From an uncultured Clostridia bacterium (GTDB taxonomy: Bacteria; Bacillota; Clostridia; Oscillospirales; Ruminococcaceae): a stretch of 64,000 bases of DNA. Position numbers and translations under genes: made by a program. Location of the stretch: NCBI GenBank assembly GCA_946567425.1, contig CAMNXF010000007.1:107810-171809 (forward strand). Direction: 5' to 3'. Under the pieces are notes generated by a model. It was not told the DNA's origin. It ran no database searches and was given only the letters and a program-made list of their open reading frames with translations. This document shows positions 1 through 8,536 of this stretch, one piece after another. The stretch's first letter is position 1. Each line of letters starts with the position of its first letter.

Positions 1-393
1 GACAGTTTTCTTGACCTCTATACCCTTGTAGTCGGAAACTTCAACCTCGGGCTTTACAATAATGTCGGCTTTCATCGAAACGCCGCTCTCCTTGCTTACT
101 TCAACGACCTCGGTATTCTCGACGTTGATGACCTCGAGACCAGTCTTGTCGACAATCTCTTCAATATTGTCGTTGTACAGCAGATTTACGGCGTCATCAT
201 AAAAAACATTCGCGCCGTAGTGCGTCTCGATGAGCTTTCTCGTAGCCTTGCCCTTACGGAAGCCGGGGATAGTAATCTTCGACTTCTGACGATTGTAAAC
301 CGTATTCAGCGCCGTTTCAAATTCGTCTGCGCTGAAATTAACCTCGATCGCGTAAGTATTTGTCGCCGTGTTGTTTTGAGATATGATTTCCAT
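1..393 (-). CDS. tig: Trigger factor, N-terminal part (cut by window edge)
   Basis: This is the N-terminal ribosome-binding domain of trigger factor, the chaperone and peptidyl-prolyl isomerase that docks at the ribosome exit tunnel. About 131 codons are in the window and the frame runs off the left edge. The ribosome-docking signature GFRKGK is at residues 44-49. The ATG at 393 is preceded by a GGAAGGA Shine-Dalgarno. It is the last visible gene of the minus-strand operon that starts at rplS, 82 bases after the phosphoesterase. In many Clostridia tig precedes clpP/clpX, which may lie beyond the edge. Identification is confident; the PPIase and C-terminal domains cannot be judged here. Confidence 0.93.
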   Translation of the reverse strand, partial: MEIISQNNTATNTYAIEVNFSADEFETALNTVYNRQKSKITIPGFRKGKATRKLIETHYGANVFYDDAVNLLYNDNIEEIVDKTGLEVINVENTEVVEVSKESGVSMKADIIVKPEVEVSDYKGIEVKKTV

Positions 394-475
394 TTCAATT
401 TCCTTCCTTGTCCGTTAAGACAACTTTTTTCTTGAATCAGAGCGTTAATGTAAACACGCTCCGCCTTTATTTACT

Positions 476-1162
476 TTAATTGACAAGCATCGGGTCAAAC
501 CCGAGACCGTCCGCCGAAACGAGTTTGTAGGTCACACCCCCGCGCTCGCCGTTAAAAGCGTTTTTTATACTGTATCCGTGCAGATGAGCGTAATAGCAGC
601 GCTTCACGTCGTATTTCCTGAAGATCTCCGTTATGAGCGCGTTCTCCTCCGTGCCGTATATCGGCGGATAGTGGATAAACGCCACAAGTTCTCCGCCGAG
701 CTTAACGCCCGCTTGGAGCGAAGCCTCCAGCCGGCCTGCCTCGCGGTTGAGCACTTTCTGATCGGCGGGCTCGCCGTTTTCGCTTATCCAGCCGCGGGTT
801 CCGCAAACCGAAACACCTTCGACCAAAAACGCATTATTAAACAGAAAACTAATGGTAGAAAAGCCGTTGCTTTCAACAAAATCGGTGATTTTCTTCGTGG
901 TCGACCACCAAAGATCGTGATTTCCCTTTGACAGAACTTTCCTGCCCTTAAGCTCTCTGTCGATAAACTCCAGATCCTTTCGGCTCTCCTCGAGCTTTAG
1001 CGCCCACGAGTGGTCGCCGACAATCACCACCGTATCCTCGTCGGTGATTTTACCGTTCCAGTTCTCCCGCAGACGTTCAACATAGTTCGTCCAACCGGGA
1101 AATATGTTCATCGGCTTATCAACGCCGAACGGCAAATGAAGATCGCCTATTGTGTAGAGCAC
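476..1162 (-). CDS. Calcineurin-like metallophosphoesterase
   Basis: This is a 228-residue cytoplasmic protein with the metal-binding motifs of calcineurin-type phosphoesterases in order: GDLHL near residues 6-10, GD at 49-50, GNHD at 80-83, an IHYPP histidine near 165, and a final HLHG motif. These residues normally bind two metal ions and cleave phosphoester bonds; the substrate cannot be told from sequence. There is no signal peptide or membrane segment. It lies 25 bases downstream of thrC in the rplS operon, so its expression probably follows housekeeping genes. Family assignment is confident, substrate unknown. Confidence 0.85.
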   Translation of the reverse strand: MLYTIGDLHLPFGVDKPMNIFPGWTNYVERLRENWNGKITDEDTVVIVGDHSWALKLEESRKDLEFIDRELKGRKVLSKGNHDLWWSTTKKITDFVESNGFSTISFLFNNAFLVEGVSVCGTRGWISENGEPADQKVLNREAGRLEASLQAGVKLGGELVAFIHYPPIYGTEENALITEIFRKYDVKRCYYAHLHGYSIKNAFNGERGGVTYKLVSADGLGFDPMLVN

Positions 1163-1187
1163 AGCGCTCCTCCTTTCATTCGGAGCG

Positions 1188-2681
1188 TTATCCGTTCAGA
1201 AAGTCGAGCACAACGCTGCCCATTTCGTGTTTCTCGACGGTTTCTTTGAAGCGAACAGCCTTGTCCTTTGTAACCGCAAGCGGAACGGGCATTTTCGTTC
1301 CCGTTTCCTGTTCGAGATGAGAAATAAGCTCGAACTCGTCCTCGGTGTCCGCCTTGCCGCCGACCGCACTGTAAACGGCTCTGCCAAACTTATATGGGTT
1401 AGCCGTGGACGCGATTATCGTCTTTGCCGTATCGCCCGTCGCGGCTCTGTAATCCTCGTAAACCTTAACGGCAACCGCGCTGTGCGTGTCAAGCAGATAC
1501 TTCTCCTCAGTGAACGTTTTGCGTATCTGCGCCTTTGTCTCCTCGTCGGAGCAACAACCCGCATAAAACAGCTCCGAAAGCTGCTTTTTCACGTCGTCGC
1601 CGACCTCGTATCTGCCTGAGATTTTCAGCGCGCCAAACCACTCGTTTATGAGCGCGTCATTCTCACCTGTGAGGTGATACAGCAAGCGCTCCAGATTAGA
1701 CGAGATCAGAATATCCATAGACGGGGAAATTGTGGTGTAGAACTTTCTGTTTCTGTCGTAAACGCCTGTGTTTATGAAATCGGTAAGCACGTTGTTGCTA
1801 TTGGACGCGCAAATCAACTTGTTCACGGGAATGCCCATAAGCTTTGAGTAATAAGCCGCGAGGATATTTCCGAAATTGCCCGTCGGAACAACGATATTCA
1901 CCTTGTCGCCATACGCGATATCGCCGTCCTTTACAAGCTGAGCGTAGGTCGAAATGTAGTAAATGATCTGCGGCGCAAGTCTGCCCCAGTTAATCGAGTT
2001 CGCACTCGACAGCAGCATGTTTTTCTCCGCGAGCTTTTTCTCAATGTCCTTGTCGGTAAAGATAGCCTTAACGCCGTTCTGGCAGTCGTCAAAGTTGCCC
2101 TTTACCGCGCAGACGTTGACGTTATTGCCCTCCTGCGTGGTCATCTGGCGCTTTTGCATAGGAGACACGCCGTCCTCGGGATAGAACACCGAGATCGACG
2201 TACCGGGAACGTCCTTAAAGCCCTCCAGAGCCGCCTTTCCGGTGTCGCCGCTTGTCGCAACGAGAATGGCGATCTGCTTACCATCGACCTCTTTTTTCGC
2301 TGAGGTCGTCAGCAGATACGGCAGTATCTGCAGCGCCATATCCTTAAACGCGCAAGTCGGACCATGCCAAAGCTCAAGTATAAACTTTCCGTCCTTAAGC
2401 TTCGCGATCTCCGCGATATTGTCCGTGTCAAAATTCTTGGTGTTGTAAGCACTCTTAACACAATGACGCAGCTCCGCGTCGGTAAAATCCGTCAGAAACT
2501 TCGAGAACACCGTATACGCGCGCTCAACATAACTCCTATCGCAAAGACCCAGAATTTCTTCCTTTGACAGCGCGGGAACACTCTCGGGAACGTACAGTCC
2601 GCCCTCGTCGGACAAACCCTTTACGATAGCGTGCGCACTCGTCACTTTAAGCGAAGAATTTCTTGTGCTTGCGTAATTCAT
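1188..2681 (-). CDS. thrC: Threonine synthase
   Basis: Threonine synthase converts O-phosphohomoserine to L-threonine using pyridoxal phosphate. The 497-residue length fits the longer class of bacterial and fungal enzymes. The protein begins with the typical MNYASTRNSS-like start, and the PLP lysine is K113 in the motif AFKDMALQ; the glycine-rich PTGNFGN phosphate-binding loop is near residue 265. The gene starts 15 bases after yraN and is part of the rplS operon rather than beside hom or thrB. No T-box or threonine leader is seen directly upstream, so control probably comes from the operon promoter. High confidence. Confidence 0.95.
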   Translation of the reverse strand: MNYASTRNSSLKVTSAHAIVKGLSDEGGLYVPESVPALSKEEILGLCDRSYVERAYTVFSKFLTDFTDAELRHCVKSAYNTKNFDTDNIAEIAKLKDGKFILELWHGPTCAFKDMALQILPYLLTTSAKKEVDGKQIAILVATSGDTGKAALEGFKDVPGTSISVFYPEDGVSPMQKRQMTTQEGNNVNVCAVKGNFDDCQNGVKAIFTDKDIEKKLAEKNMLLSSANSINWGRLAPQIIYYISTYAQLVKDGDIAYGDKVNIVVPTGNFGNILAAYYSKLMGIPVNKLICASNSNNVLTDFINTGVYDRNRKFYTTISPSMDILISSNLERLLYHLTGENDALINEWFGALKISGRYEVGDDVKKQLSELFYAGCCSDEETKAQIRKTFTEEKYLLDTHSAVAVKVYEDYRAATGDTAKTIIASTANPYKFGRAVYSAVGGKADTEDEFELISHLEQETGTKMPVPLAVTKDKAVRFKETVEKHEMGSVVLDFLNG

Positions 2682-2696
2682 AAACCGTTCACCCTT

Positions 2697-3083
2697 TCAG
2701 TTTATTGTGTATATGCCGTCGGTCGAAAACGCGTCCTCGATGATCGTCAGCCCCGTTATTTCCGGAACGTCTCCGCGCGTGACCGTCACCTCGGCGATGT
2801 CGTAGCGCGGCTGCAAGTCCGTGGGGTTTTCTGTCAGATACGCGTCCGCCGTCAGCACTATTTTCTTTTGTTTCGTGAAGTTCACCGCCTCAAGCCCCGA
2901 GACCATGCTCCTGAGCTTTCGCGTTTTCACCTCCGTAAACACTATATATCGGTCGGTTTGTGAAATTATGTCGATCTCCCCGACCCTCTTGCGGTAATTT
3001 CTGGCAATTATCCTGTGTCCGCGCTTTTCAAGCTCCGCGCAGACCGCGTCCTCACCCAGCTTACCCTTGCTCTGTCTGTCCAT
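2697..3083 (-). CDS. yraN: YraN/UPF0102 family nuclease-like protein
   Basis: This 128-residue protein belongs to the UPF0102 (YraN) family, which has a restriction-endonuclease-like fold. Visible family motifs are GKLGEDAV at the start, RNYR, GEIDII and the TEVKTRK segment, giving the acidic-D...E-x-K arrangement of that fold. Its cellular role is not firmly established; it is usually found next to rnhB, as here, where its start overlaps the rnhB 3' end by 23 bases. The overlap suggests translational coupling. Length is typical of the family. Confidence 0.9.
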   Translation of the reverse strand: MDRQSKGKLGEDAVCAELEKRGHRIIARNYRKRVGEIDIISQTDRYIVFTEVKTRKLRSMVSGLEAVNFTKQKKIVLTADAYLTENPTDLQPRYDIAEVTVTRGDVPEITGLTIIEDAFSTDGIYTIN

Positions 3084-3759
3084 TTTTATCTTCGGCTATG
3101 TATTTTTTCAAGAACGTTTTCCTGTGTATCGGGCATAATCCGAGTTTTTCAATGGCTTCGTAATGCGCTTTCGTGCCGTAGCCCTTGTGCTTTTCAAAGC
3201 CGTAACCCGGGTATTTCCCCGCCATTTCGCACATATAACGGTCACGCTCTACCTTTGCGAGAATACTCGCCGCCGCTATCGCCTCGGACTTCGCGTCGCC
3301 CTTGATAACGTTCCGCATTTCGGCGTTCAGCTCGGGGAGCACATCGCCGTCAACAAGAACTATCCCGCACTTTGTCCCGATATTATCAAAAGCCCGTTCC
3401 ATTGCCAGCAAATCAGCCGACAAAATATCCGTCCTGTCAATATCCTCCGCGGACACAAACGAAACAAAGCAAAACAAAGCCTTATCCCAAATCTCCCCAT
3501 AAAGCGATTCACGCTTTTTCGGAGTGAGCTTTTTGCTGTCGTTCAGCCCCTCTATCGGCTTGTTAGAGTCAAGTATGACCGCCGCAGCCGCAACAGGTCC
3601 CGCGATAGGTCCTCTGCCCGCCTCGTCTATACCGCAGACCGCGCCGTACCGCGCCGAAACCGCTCTGTCAAACTCGCGGAGCGACAATCCGTCAAGCGAA
3701 ATTCCCTCGAGCGAAAGCTGCGTTTCACGGCTTTTTTTATGCTTGCTTTGATACGCCAT
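3061..3759 (-). CDS. rnhB: Ribonuclease HII
   Basis: RNase HII cuts the RNA strand of RNA-DNA hybrids and starts removal of misincorporated ribonucleotides. The 232-residue protein carries the invariant GIDEAGRGPIAGP motif (catalytic D45, E46), a second acidic site in VLVDGD and the KVERDRYM segment. An N-terminal extension of about 35 residues precedes the catalytic core, which is common in Firmicutes. The gene begins 2 bases after rbgA and overlaps yraN downstream, the conserved rplS-lepB-rbgA-rnhB-yraN order. Confidence 0.95.
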   Translation of the reverse strand: MAYQSKHKKSRETQLSLEGISLDGLSLREFDRAVSARYGAVCGIDEAGRGPIAGPVAAAAVILDSNKPIEGLNDSKKLTPKKRESLYGEIWDKALFCFVSFVSAEDIDRTDILSADLLAMERAFDNIGTKCGIVLVDGDVLPELNAEMRNVIKGDAKSEAIAAASILAKVERDRYMCEMAGKYPGYGFEKHKGYGTKAHYEAIEKLGLCPIHRKTFLKKYIAEDKNGQTEQG

Positions 3760-3761
3760 TG

Positions 3762-4628
3762 TCAGCCTCCGTTCGTTTCGGGCGGCATTTCAAGCGTTAT
3801 CCTGCCGATCCTGCCGCCGCGGAACTCGTCCAGCAGCGCTGCCGCTGCGCGTTCAATATCGGGCTCTCCGCCCGAAATAAGCATTCCGCGCGCCCGTGCG
3901 ATCTCCGTAAGGATATCGCCCTCGCCCGCTATTTTGTATCGCCCCTTGACAAACTCGGGATAACTGCGGAGCAGCACCTCGCCAAGCATCCTCGCGAGCG
4001 CCGCCGTGTCCATGACCTCGTCCTTGATAGCCCCCGTGAACGCAAGCCGCTGCGCCACATCCTTATCATCGAACTTCGGCCACAAAATACCCGGCATATC
4101 CAGCAGCTCCACGTCCTTGTCAATGGAGACCCACTGCTTTCCGCGCGTAACTCCGGGACGGTCGCCGACCTTGGTTTTCTTGGAATTCGCCATGCGGTTA
4201 ATAAACGAGGACTTCCCGACGTTCGGGATACCCACGACCATAAGCCGTAATGCCTTGCCGATCATACCGCGCGCCTTGCGCCGCTCGATAAGCTCGGAAA
4301 GCAGCTTTTTCACAGTCGGGATAAATCTGTTGATACCCTTTCCACTCCGGCAGTCGCAGACGATAACGCATATCCCGCGGCTCTCGTAATATTTTCGCCA
4401 TGCAACAGTCGCCTTTTCGTCGGCAACGTCGCATTTATTCATTATCATTATGCGCGGCTTTGTTCCCAACAGATCGTCCATTATCGGATTTCTGCTGCTT
4501 TCGGGAATACGTGCGTCCGTGACCTCCACGACGGCGTCGACCATTTTAAGATCGGCTTCGATAAGCCGTCTCGTCTTGGTCATGTGCCCTGGGAACCACT
4601 GTATATTTCCGACTTCGCTCATAGCCAC
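3762..4628 (-). CDS. rbgA: Ribosome biogenesis GTPase RbgA (YlqF)
   Basis: RbgA is a circularly permuted GTPase required for late assembly of the 50S subunit. In this 288-residue protein the G motifs come in permuted order: NKCD (G4) at 64-67, then GIPNVGKSS (G1) around 133-141, then DMPG (G3) at 177-180. The typical NIQWFPGHM start is present. Two starts are possible: GTG at 4628, placed 6-7 bases after a GAGGA, or ATG at 4622 whose ATGA overlaps the lepB stop. Either way translation is coupled to lepB. Confident identification. Confidence 0.94.
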   Translation of the reverse strand: MAMSEVGNIQWFPGHMTKTRRLIEADLKMVDAVVEVTDARIPESSRNPIMDDLLGTKPRIMIMNKCDVADEKATVAWRKYYESRGICVIVCDCRSGKGINRFIPTVKKLLSELIERRKARGMIGKALRLMVVGIPNVGKSSFINRMANSKKTKVGDRPGVTRGKQWVSIDKDVELLDMPGILWPKFDDKDVAQRLAFTGAIKDEVMDTAALARMLGEVLLRSYPEFVKGRYKIAGEGDILTEIARARGMLISGGEPDIERAAAALLDEFRGGRIGRITLEMPPETNGG

Positions 4629-5266
4629 TTAAAGTCCTCGATCGGAGAGACCCGAACGAACGCCTTGCCCATAATAAATCTTGTATCCACAAAGCCCACC
4701 TGCGGAAGATTGCGGCTGTCGTTCGATACTCCGCGGTTGTCACCCATAACGAAAACCGTGTTTTCGGGAACGGTGTATTCCTTGTTCCCCTCGATCCAGC
4801 TGTCGTCCTGCCTGAAAAAAGTCAGATCCTTGATGTAGTCCTCCTCAAGCAGTTCGTTATTGCGGTAGACCTCGCCCTTGGAGAAGTCGATGCGTATCGT
4901 ATCGCCGCCGACCGCGATAACGCGCTTTATAATAGGTTCGCCCCACATATCGGTGAGTTTGTTTTTCAGCTTATCCGCCTGTATCACCACAACGTCGCCG
5001 TAAGCGGGCATATAACAAAAGTTTGTTGCCACGACCTTATCTTTGTCCTTCAGCGTATCAAGCATTGACGGACCCGAAACGGTTATCGAGCGGAAGAAAA
5101 ACAGATTGAGCGCGAGCATTGCCGCGACCGCGTAAACCATACAACTCACCCAATCGAGAGCGTCCGCGAACGGTTTTTTCGGCTTTTCGTCAGTCTCTTC
5201 GGCAGCGTTTTCCGCCGCTGTGGTGTCCTCCGACGTTTCTATGATCTCCTCGTTGATATCGTTCAT
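4619..5266 (-). CDS. lepB: Signal peptidase I
   Basis: Type I signal peptidase removes signal peptides from secreted proteins at the outer face of the membrane. The 215-residue protein has an acidic cytoplasmic N-terminus, one membrane segment at about residues 42-60, the catalytic serine motif SGPSMLDTL around residue 70, the catalytic lysine in IKRVIAVGGD and the GDNRGVSNDSR box. Single N-terminal anchoring is typical of Gram-positive Sip proteins. It sits between rplS and rbgA, a conserved Firmicutes order, and would serve the secreted cellulase and surface proteins elsewhere in the window. Confidence 0.95.
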   Translation of the reverse strand: MNDINEEIIETSEDTTAAENAAEETDEKPKKPFADALDWVSCMVYAVAAMLALNLFFFRSITVSGPSMLDTLKDKDKVVATNFCYMPAYGDVVVIQADKLKNKLTDMWGEPIIKRVIAVGGDTIRIDFSKGEVYRNNELLEEDYIKDLTFFRQDDSWIEGNKEYTVPENTVFVMGDNRGVSNDSRNLPQVGFVDTRFIMGKAFVRVSPIEDFKWL

Positions 5267-5390
5267 AGCACAACTCTTTTCTCAAAATTATCCCCAAAGC
5301 ATTCCCGTAATGCGGAATACAAACGGCTCAACAAGACGGTTTGTACAGTCAACGCTGTCCGCAAACGGGAATTCCGGGGATTTTCGGGGA

Positions 5391-5732
5391 TTAAACTCTG
5401 GACTTAACCTTAGCAGCCTTGCCCACTCTGTCGCGCAGGTAGTACAGCTTAGCTCTGCGAACCTTACCGTTTCTGACTACCTCGACCTTATCCACAGACG
5501 GCGAGTGAACGGGGAATACTCTCTCCACTCCGCAGCCGTGAGCCACACGTCTTACGGTAAACGTCTCGTTGATGCCGCCGTGCTTCTTCGCGATAACGGT
5601 GCCCTCGAACATCTGGATACGGCTCTTATCGCCCTCCTTGATGCGCACGTACACCTTCACGAAATCACCGATCTCAATCTCGGGAGCGTTTTCTTTCATA
5701 CTGCTTTGTTCAATCAATTTTAATGCGTCCAT
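5391..5732 (-). CDS. rplS: 50S ribosomal protein L19
   Basis: L19 is a 113-residue component of the 50S subunit at the interface with 30S. The family features [29 protein letters not shown] and the conserved [13 protein letters not shown] block are visible. AGGAGG lies just before the ATG at 5732. It is the first gene of the minus-strand operon and has a leader of about 225 bases after a consensus-like promoter, which fits autoregulation of L19 synthesis known in Firmicutes. Codon use is strongly biased, as expected for a ribosomal gene. Confidence 0.97.
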   Translation of the reverse strand: MDALKLIEQSSMKENAPEIEIGDFVKVYVRIKEGDKSRIQMFEGTVIAKKHGGINETFTVRRVAHGCGVERVFPVHSPSVDKVEVVRNGKVRRAKLYYLRDRVGKAAKVKSRV

Positions 5733-5957
5733 TATTTCCTCCTGTTGTTTTTCGGATATTCTTGAACCCGGCTTTTCCGGACTTATCTGCCGCGGGTCGC
5801 TTCCCGCGCATTCAGAGGATTACCCGTTTTTAATGTTTGAAAGCGCAAACCTCTTGACGGTCACGCTCGCGCGCATTAACACACGTCCTACCGCTTTCCC
5901 GCAACCACATATTGCGGTTTGATTTTGGGCATAGCAATACCGACGGATACTAAATGC
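5733..5957 (-). promoter_or_regulatory. rplS 5' leader (candidate L19 leader)
   Basis: This untranslated stretch of about 225 bases separates the rplS promoter from its start codon. Read on the minus strand it contains a clear hairpin of CCGCAA and TTGCGG around 5895-5916 and further GC-rich inverted pieces near 5775-5810. Firmicutes L19 leaders are known autoregulatory RNAs; whether this one matches the Rfam model cannot be checked here. The region carries no plausible gene. Confidence 0.45.
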
Positions 5958-5963
5958 CTTATT

Positions 5964-5992
5964 ATTATAACACTATTGCAAAAAAAAATCAA
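5964..5992 (-). promoter_or_regulatory. Sigma-A promoter of the rplS operon
   Basis: TTGATT (5987-5992) and TATAAT (5964-5969) are separated by 17 bases on the minus strand. It is correctly placed to start transcription near 5957 and drive rplS through tig. Confidence 0.8.
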
Positions 5993-6045
5993 GTGCTTTT
6001 ATCAAATTTTCACAAATTTTTTGAAGAATATTCTGCAAACAGCAC

Positions 6046-7116
6046 CTAAAAGCTGAGGTAATTTAAGTAATTCTCATCAAACGCGGACAGCAGCTCCGAG
6101 GTTATGTCGCGGGCATTTTTGGTGAGCTCAAAGGCTTTACTGCGCGCTTCCTCACTTTCAAGGAACATAATTATCCCCTGTTCGGTCGAGTTTCGGCAGA
6201 ACCCCGCACTCCCGTAATACTCCGGAATTGCACCGAGTCCGAGCATAGCCCGCAAGCCCGATTCTGATGTAAACGGCTCTCCCGACAGGAATACCCGCTT
6301 TGACTTCCCGAACATCTCAAATGCCGCTCTGCACCGCGCTTTATCCGATTGTATCACGCGAACGTCGCTCTGTGAAACAAAAAAATCCTCACCTATATAC
6401 AATAGGTCGCGATCGGTCATAATTCCGTCGCCGTCGAGCGTACCCGTTTCGCGCATCATATTCACAGCCATTGCCGCACCGCATGGGGAAACACCTATGC
6501 TGCCGCGGTCGCCGACGACCTCATATACTATCGAGCCGTCCTTTTCGCGGCGAACCGCGTCGATTGCGCCGTTCTCGGCAGGCATTCCGCTCTCGAGCCC
6601 CGAGCCGTCGAACGCGCCGTTCAGGGGAAACGCCGCGCAGTCGAGCTTGCCGCCGCTCTGACGCGCGATACAGAGCCCGCCGTCTATCCCCGCCGCCAGC
6701 CAATCGCCCTCTGGTAGCGTGAGCAAGGTCGCAGTGAAGCGTCCGCTTACCCCCGCCGATATATACGGCACAAAAAACACTTCGATTTCGGGCGGAAGAT
6801 GCAGCATTTCCGCCGAAAGCTCCGTCTCGAGAACGCTCTCGATATGCACGGGCGCGGCTATTCCGACGGAGCGGACAGCCGACGCGCCGATCCCGTATTC
6901 GCGCAGCGAGGTCACCAGCAACCGCAAAAGTTCCTTTGCGGCATTTGGGGCGGTAATGTTCTCGCCAAACAGCGCCGTCCGCGCGTATCGGCGTTTCAGC
7001 GCGATGTCATAAAAAATGACGCTTATCGAGTTGGCGGTGATATCGCATGCAGCGGCAATCTCCGCGCTGCGCTCCGACCTGTATTTTTCGTTCGTTATAT
7101 GAATTTGTGAGATCAT
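6046..7116 (-). CDS. DUF4445/RACo C-terminal-like ASKHA protein
   Basis: This 356-residue protein resembles the C-terminal DUF4445 part of corrinoid-protein reductive activators (RACo), an ASKHA-fold ATPase module. Supporting motifs are GDWLAAGIDGG (phosphate-1-like), FDGSGLESGMPAENGAID (close to the family's GP-FEG-I-GMRA-GAI block) and SDVRVIQSDKARCRAAFE, followed by a VFLSGEP segment. The N-terminal 2Fe-2S ferredoxin domain of true RACo proteins is absent and no cysteine cluster replaces it. It is monocistronic, with its own promoter, divergent from trmL. Whether it still activates a corrinoid enzyme is unknown; no methyltransferase genes are nearby. Family call is moderately confident. 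Confidence 0.65.
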   Translation of the reverse strand: MISQIHITNEKYRSERSAEIAAACDITANSISVIFYDIALKRRYARTALFGENITAPNAAKELLRLLVTSLREYGIGASAVRSVGIAAPVHIESVLETELSAEMLHLPPEIEVFFVPYISAGVSGRFTATLLTLPEGDWLAAGIDGGLCIARQSGGKLDCAAFPLNGAFDGSGLESGMPAENGAIDAVRREKDGSIVYEVVGDRGSIGVSPCGAAMAVNMMRETGTLDGDGIMTDRDLLYIGEDFFVSQSDVRVIQSDKARCRAAFEMFGKSKRVFLSGEPFTSESGLRAMLGLGAIPEYYGSAGFCRNSTEQGIIMFLESEEARSKAFELTKNARDITSELLSAFDENYLNYLSF

Positions 7117-7182
7117 TTTTTCTCCGTACTCTTGGTGTTTCGTAAACTTAAGGCAATTTATTCAACTGCTTATTCCACGCAT

Positions 7183-7211
7183 ATTATATCATATCATACC
7201 GTTTTTTTCAA
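7183..7211 (-). promoter_or_regulatory. Promoter of the DUF4445 gene
   Basis: TTGAAA (7206-7211) and TATAAT (7183-7188) lie 17 bases apart on the minus strand, about 66 bases upstream of the start codon at 7116. Confidence 0.75.
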
Positions 7212-7229
7212 GTATTTTACAAAAATGTA

Positions 7230-7258
7230 TTGCAATAAACTGCGGATTGTGATATAAT
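7230..7258 (+). promoter_or_regulatory. Promoter of the trmL-cdaAR operon
   Basis: TTGCAA (7230-7235) and TATAAT (7253-7258) with a 17-base spacer. It diverges from the DUF4445 promoter with only 18 bases between the two -35 boxes, so one regulator could affect both. Confidence 0.78.
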
Positions 7259-7295
7259 TATTAGGTATACTGTAAACGAAAGCGGGGAAATCAGG

Positions 7296-7799
7296 TTGGA
7301 ACTTAATATTGTCCTCGGGGAGCCGCAGATACCGCAAAATACGGGAAATATCGCGCGAACCTGCGCAGTCACAGGGGCGCGGCTGCACATCATAAAACCA
7401 ATGGGTTTCGAGCCGACCGACAAACAGCTTAAACGCGCTGGGCTGGACTACTGGCATTATCTGGATATCAGCTATTACGACGGCTTTGAGGACTTATTCG
7501 CAAAGACCGCGGGACAGTATTTTTTCTTTACGACAAAGGCACAGAACCGCTATACCGACGTGAAATATCCCGATAAATGCTACATCGTTTTCGGGCGCGA
7601 GGACGCGGGGCTTCCCGAAGAATTGCTTTTCCGCCACAAGGACGACTGCGTGCGTATCCCGATGATGCCGACGCTGCGCAGTCTTAATTTGTCGAACAGC
7701 GTCGCGGTAGCGGCGTATGAGGTTCTGCGGCAGTGGGATTTCCCCGAACTGCAGAATTTCGGCAGTCTTACAAAATTCGACTGGACACAGGCAGAATGA
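7296..7799 (+). CDS. trmL: tRNA (cytidine/uridine(34)-2'-O)-methyltransferase
   Basis: TrmL is a small SPOUT methyltransferase that 2'-O-methylates the wobble base of certain leucine tRNAs using S-adenosylmethionine. The 167-residue length is typical. The protein starts with LNIVLGEPQIPQNTGNIAR, followed by GREDAGLPEELL and the knotted SAM-binding end RIPMMPTLRSLNLSNSVAV. Translation starts at a TTG (7296) after GGGGAAAT. It is the first gene of the plus-strand operon that runs to 13212. Confidence 0.93.
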   Translation: MELNIVLGEPQIPQNTGNIARTCAVTGARLHIIKPMGFEPTDKQLKRAGLDYWHYLDISYYDGFEDLFAKTAGQYFFFTTKAQNRYTDVKYPDKCYIVFGREDAGLPEELLFRHKDDCVRIPMMPTLRSLNLSNSVAVAAYEVLRQWDFPELQNFGSLTKFDWTQAE

Positions 7800-7827
7800 C
7801 CCCGACCTACACAAAGGAGGAAGGCAT

Positions 7828-8502
7828 TTGAAAATACAGATAAGCGACAACCTGATAAAGCACTATCTGCGCAATGTGTATTTTATCAACGGGCACAGCT
7901 ATGCGGGAAAGTCGACCATGGCAAAGATGCTTTCCAAGCGGTACGATATGATATTCTGCGGCGAGAATTACCACGACGTGTTCCCAAGGGAGAAGCTCTC
8001 GCGTTGGAAACAGCCCGGATTATGCTACTTCGACACTATGTCGGGCTGGGAGGAATGGCTGAATATGTCGCCGGAGGAGCATTGGCAATGGACACATAAT
8101 ACTTCAACGGAATGCGTTGAGATTGAAATTCTCGAGCTGACAAAACTCTCAGCAAGCGGAAAGAAGATCATTGTTGATACAAATATCCCGCCTGACGTGC
8201 TGCACGAAATATCCGATTATAATCATGTCGCAATTATGCTCTGCGATCCGCCCGATATCTGCGCGACAAGATTTTTCGACCGCGACGACCCGGACAAGAA
8301 ATTCATGCTGGAGCAGATCAAAAAGTGCAAAGACCCCGAGACGACCCTTAAAAATTTTAATTCGTGGGCGCTGTATCATCCACCTGTTGAGATCGACTGG
8401 AGCAATACGGGGTTTTTCACTCATACACGCTCGGACTTCGATACCGATACGCGCGAGGAAACTCTTGAAATTCTGGCAAGGCACTTCGGATTGACAAAGT
8501 AA
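7828..8502 (+). CDS. P-loop NTPase of unknown function
   Basis: This 224-residue protein has a clear Walker A motif, GHSYAGKST, near residue 22, as in small nucleoside or shikimate kinases and AAA-type kinases. A VDTNIPP segment near residue 115 sits where the second substrate loop or Walker B strand would be. The rest is unfamiliar and rich in aromatic residues. The TTG start at 7828 is chosen because a full AGGAGG lies 7 bases upstream and the frame upstream overlaps trmL. It may be a small-molecule or tRNA kinase; the substrate is unknown. Its place between trmL and degV gives no firm hint. Confidence 0.7.
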   Translation: MKIQISDNLIKHYLRNVYFINGHSYAGKSTMAKMLSKRYDMIFCGENYHDVFPREKLSRWKQPGLCYFDTMSGWEEWLNMSPEEHWQWTHNTSTECVEIEILELTKLSASGKKIIVDTNIPPDVLHEISDYNHVAIMLCDPPDICATRFFDRDDPDKKFMLEQIKKCKDPETTLKNFNSWALYHPPVEIDWSNTGFFTHTRSDFDTDTREETLEILARHFGLTK

Positions 8503-8536
8503 CTAAATAAATTAACCAATGGAAAGGGTAAAAAAT

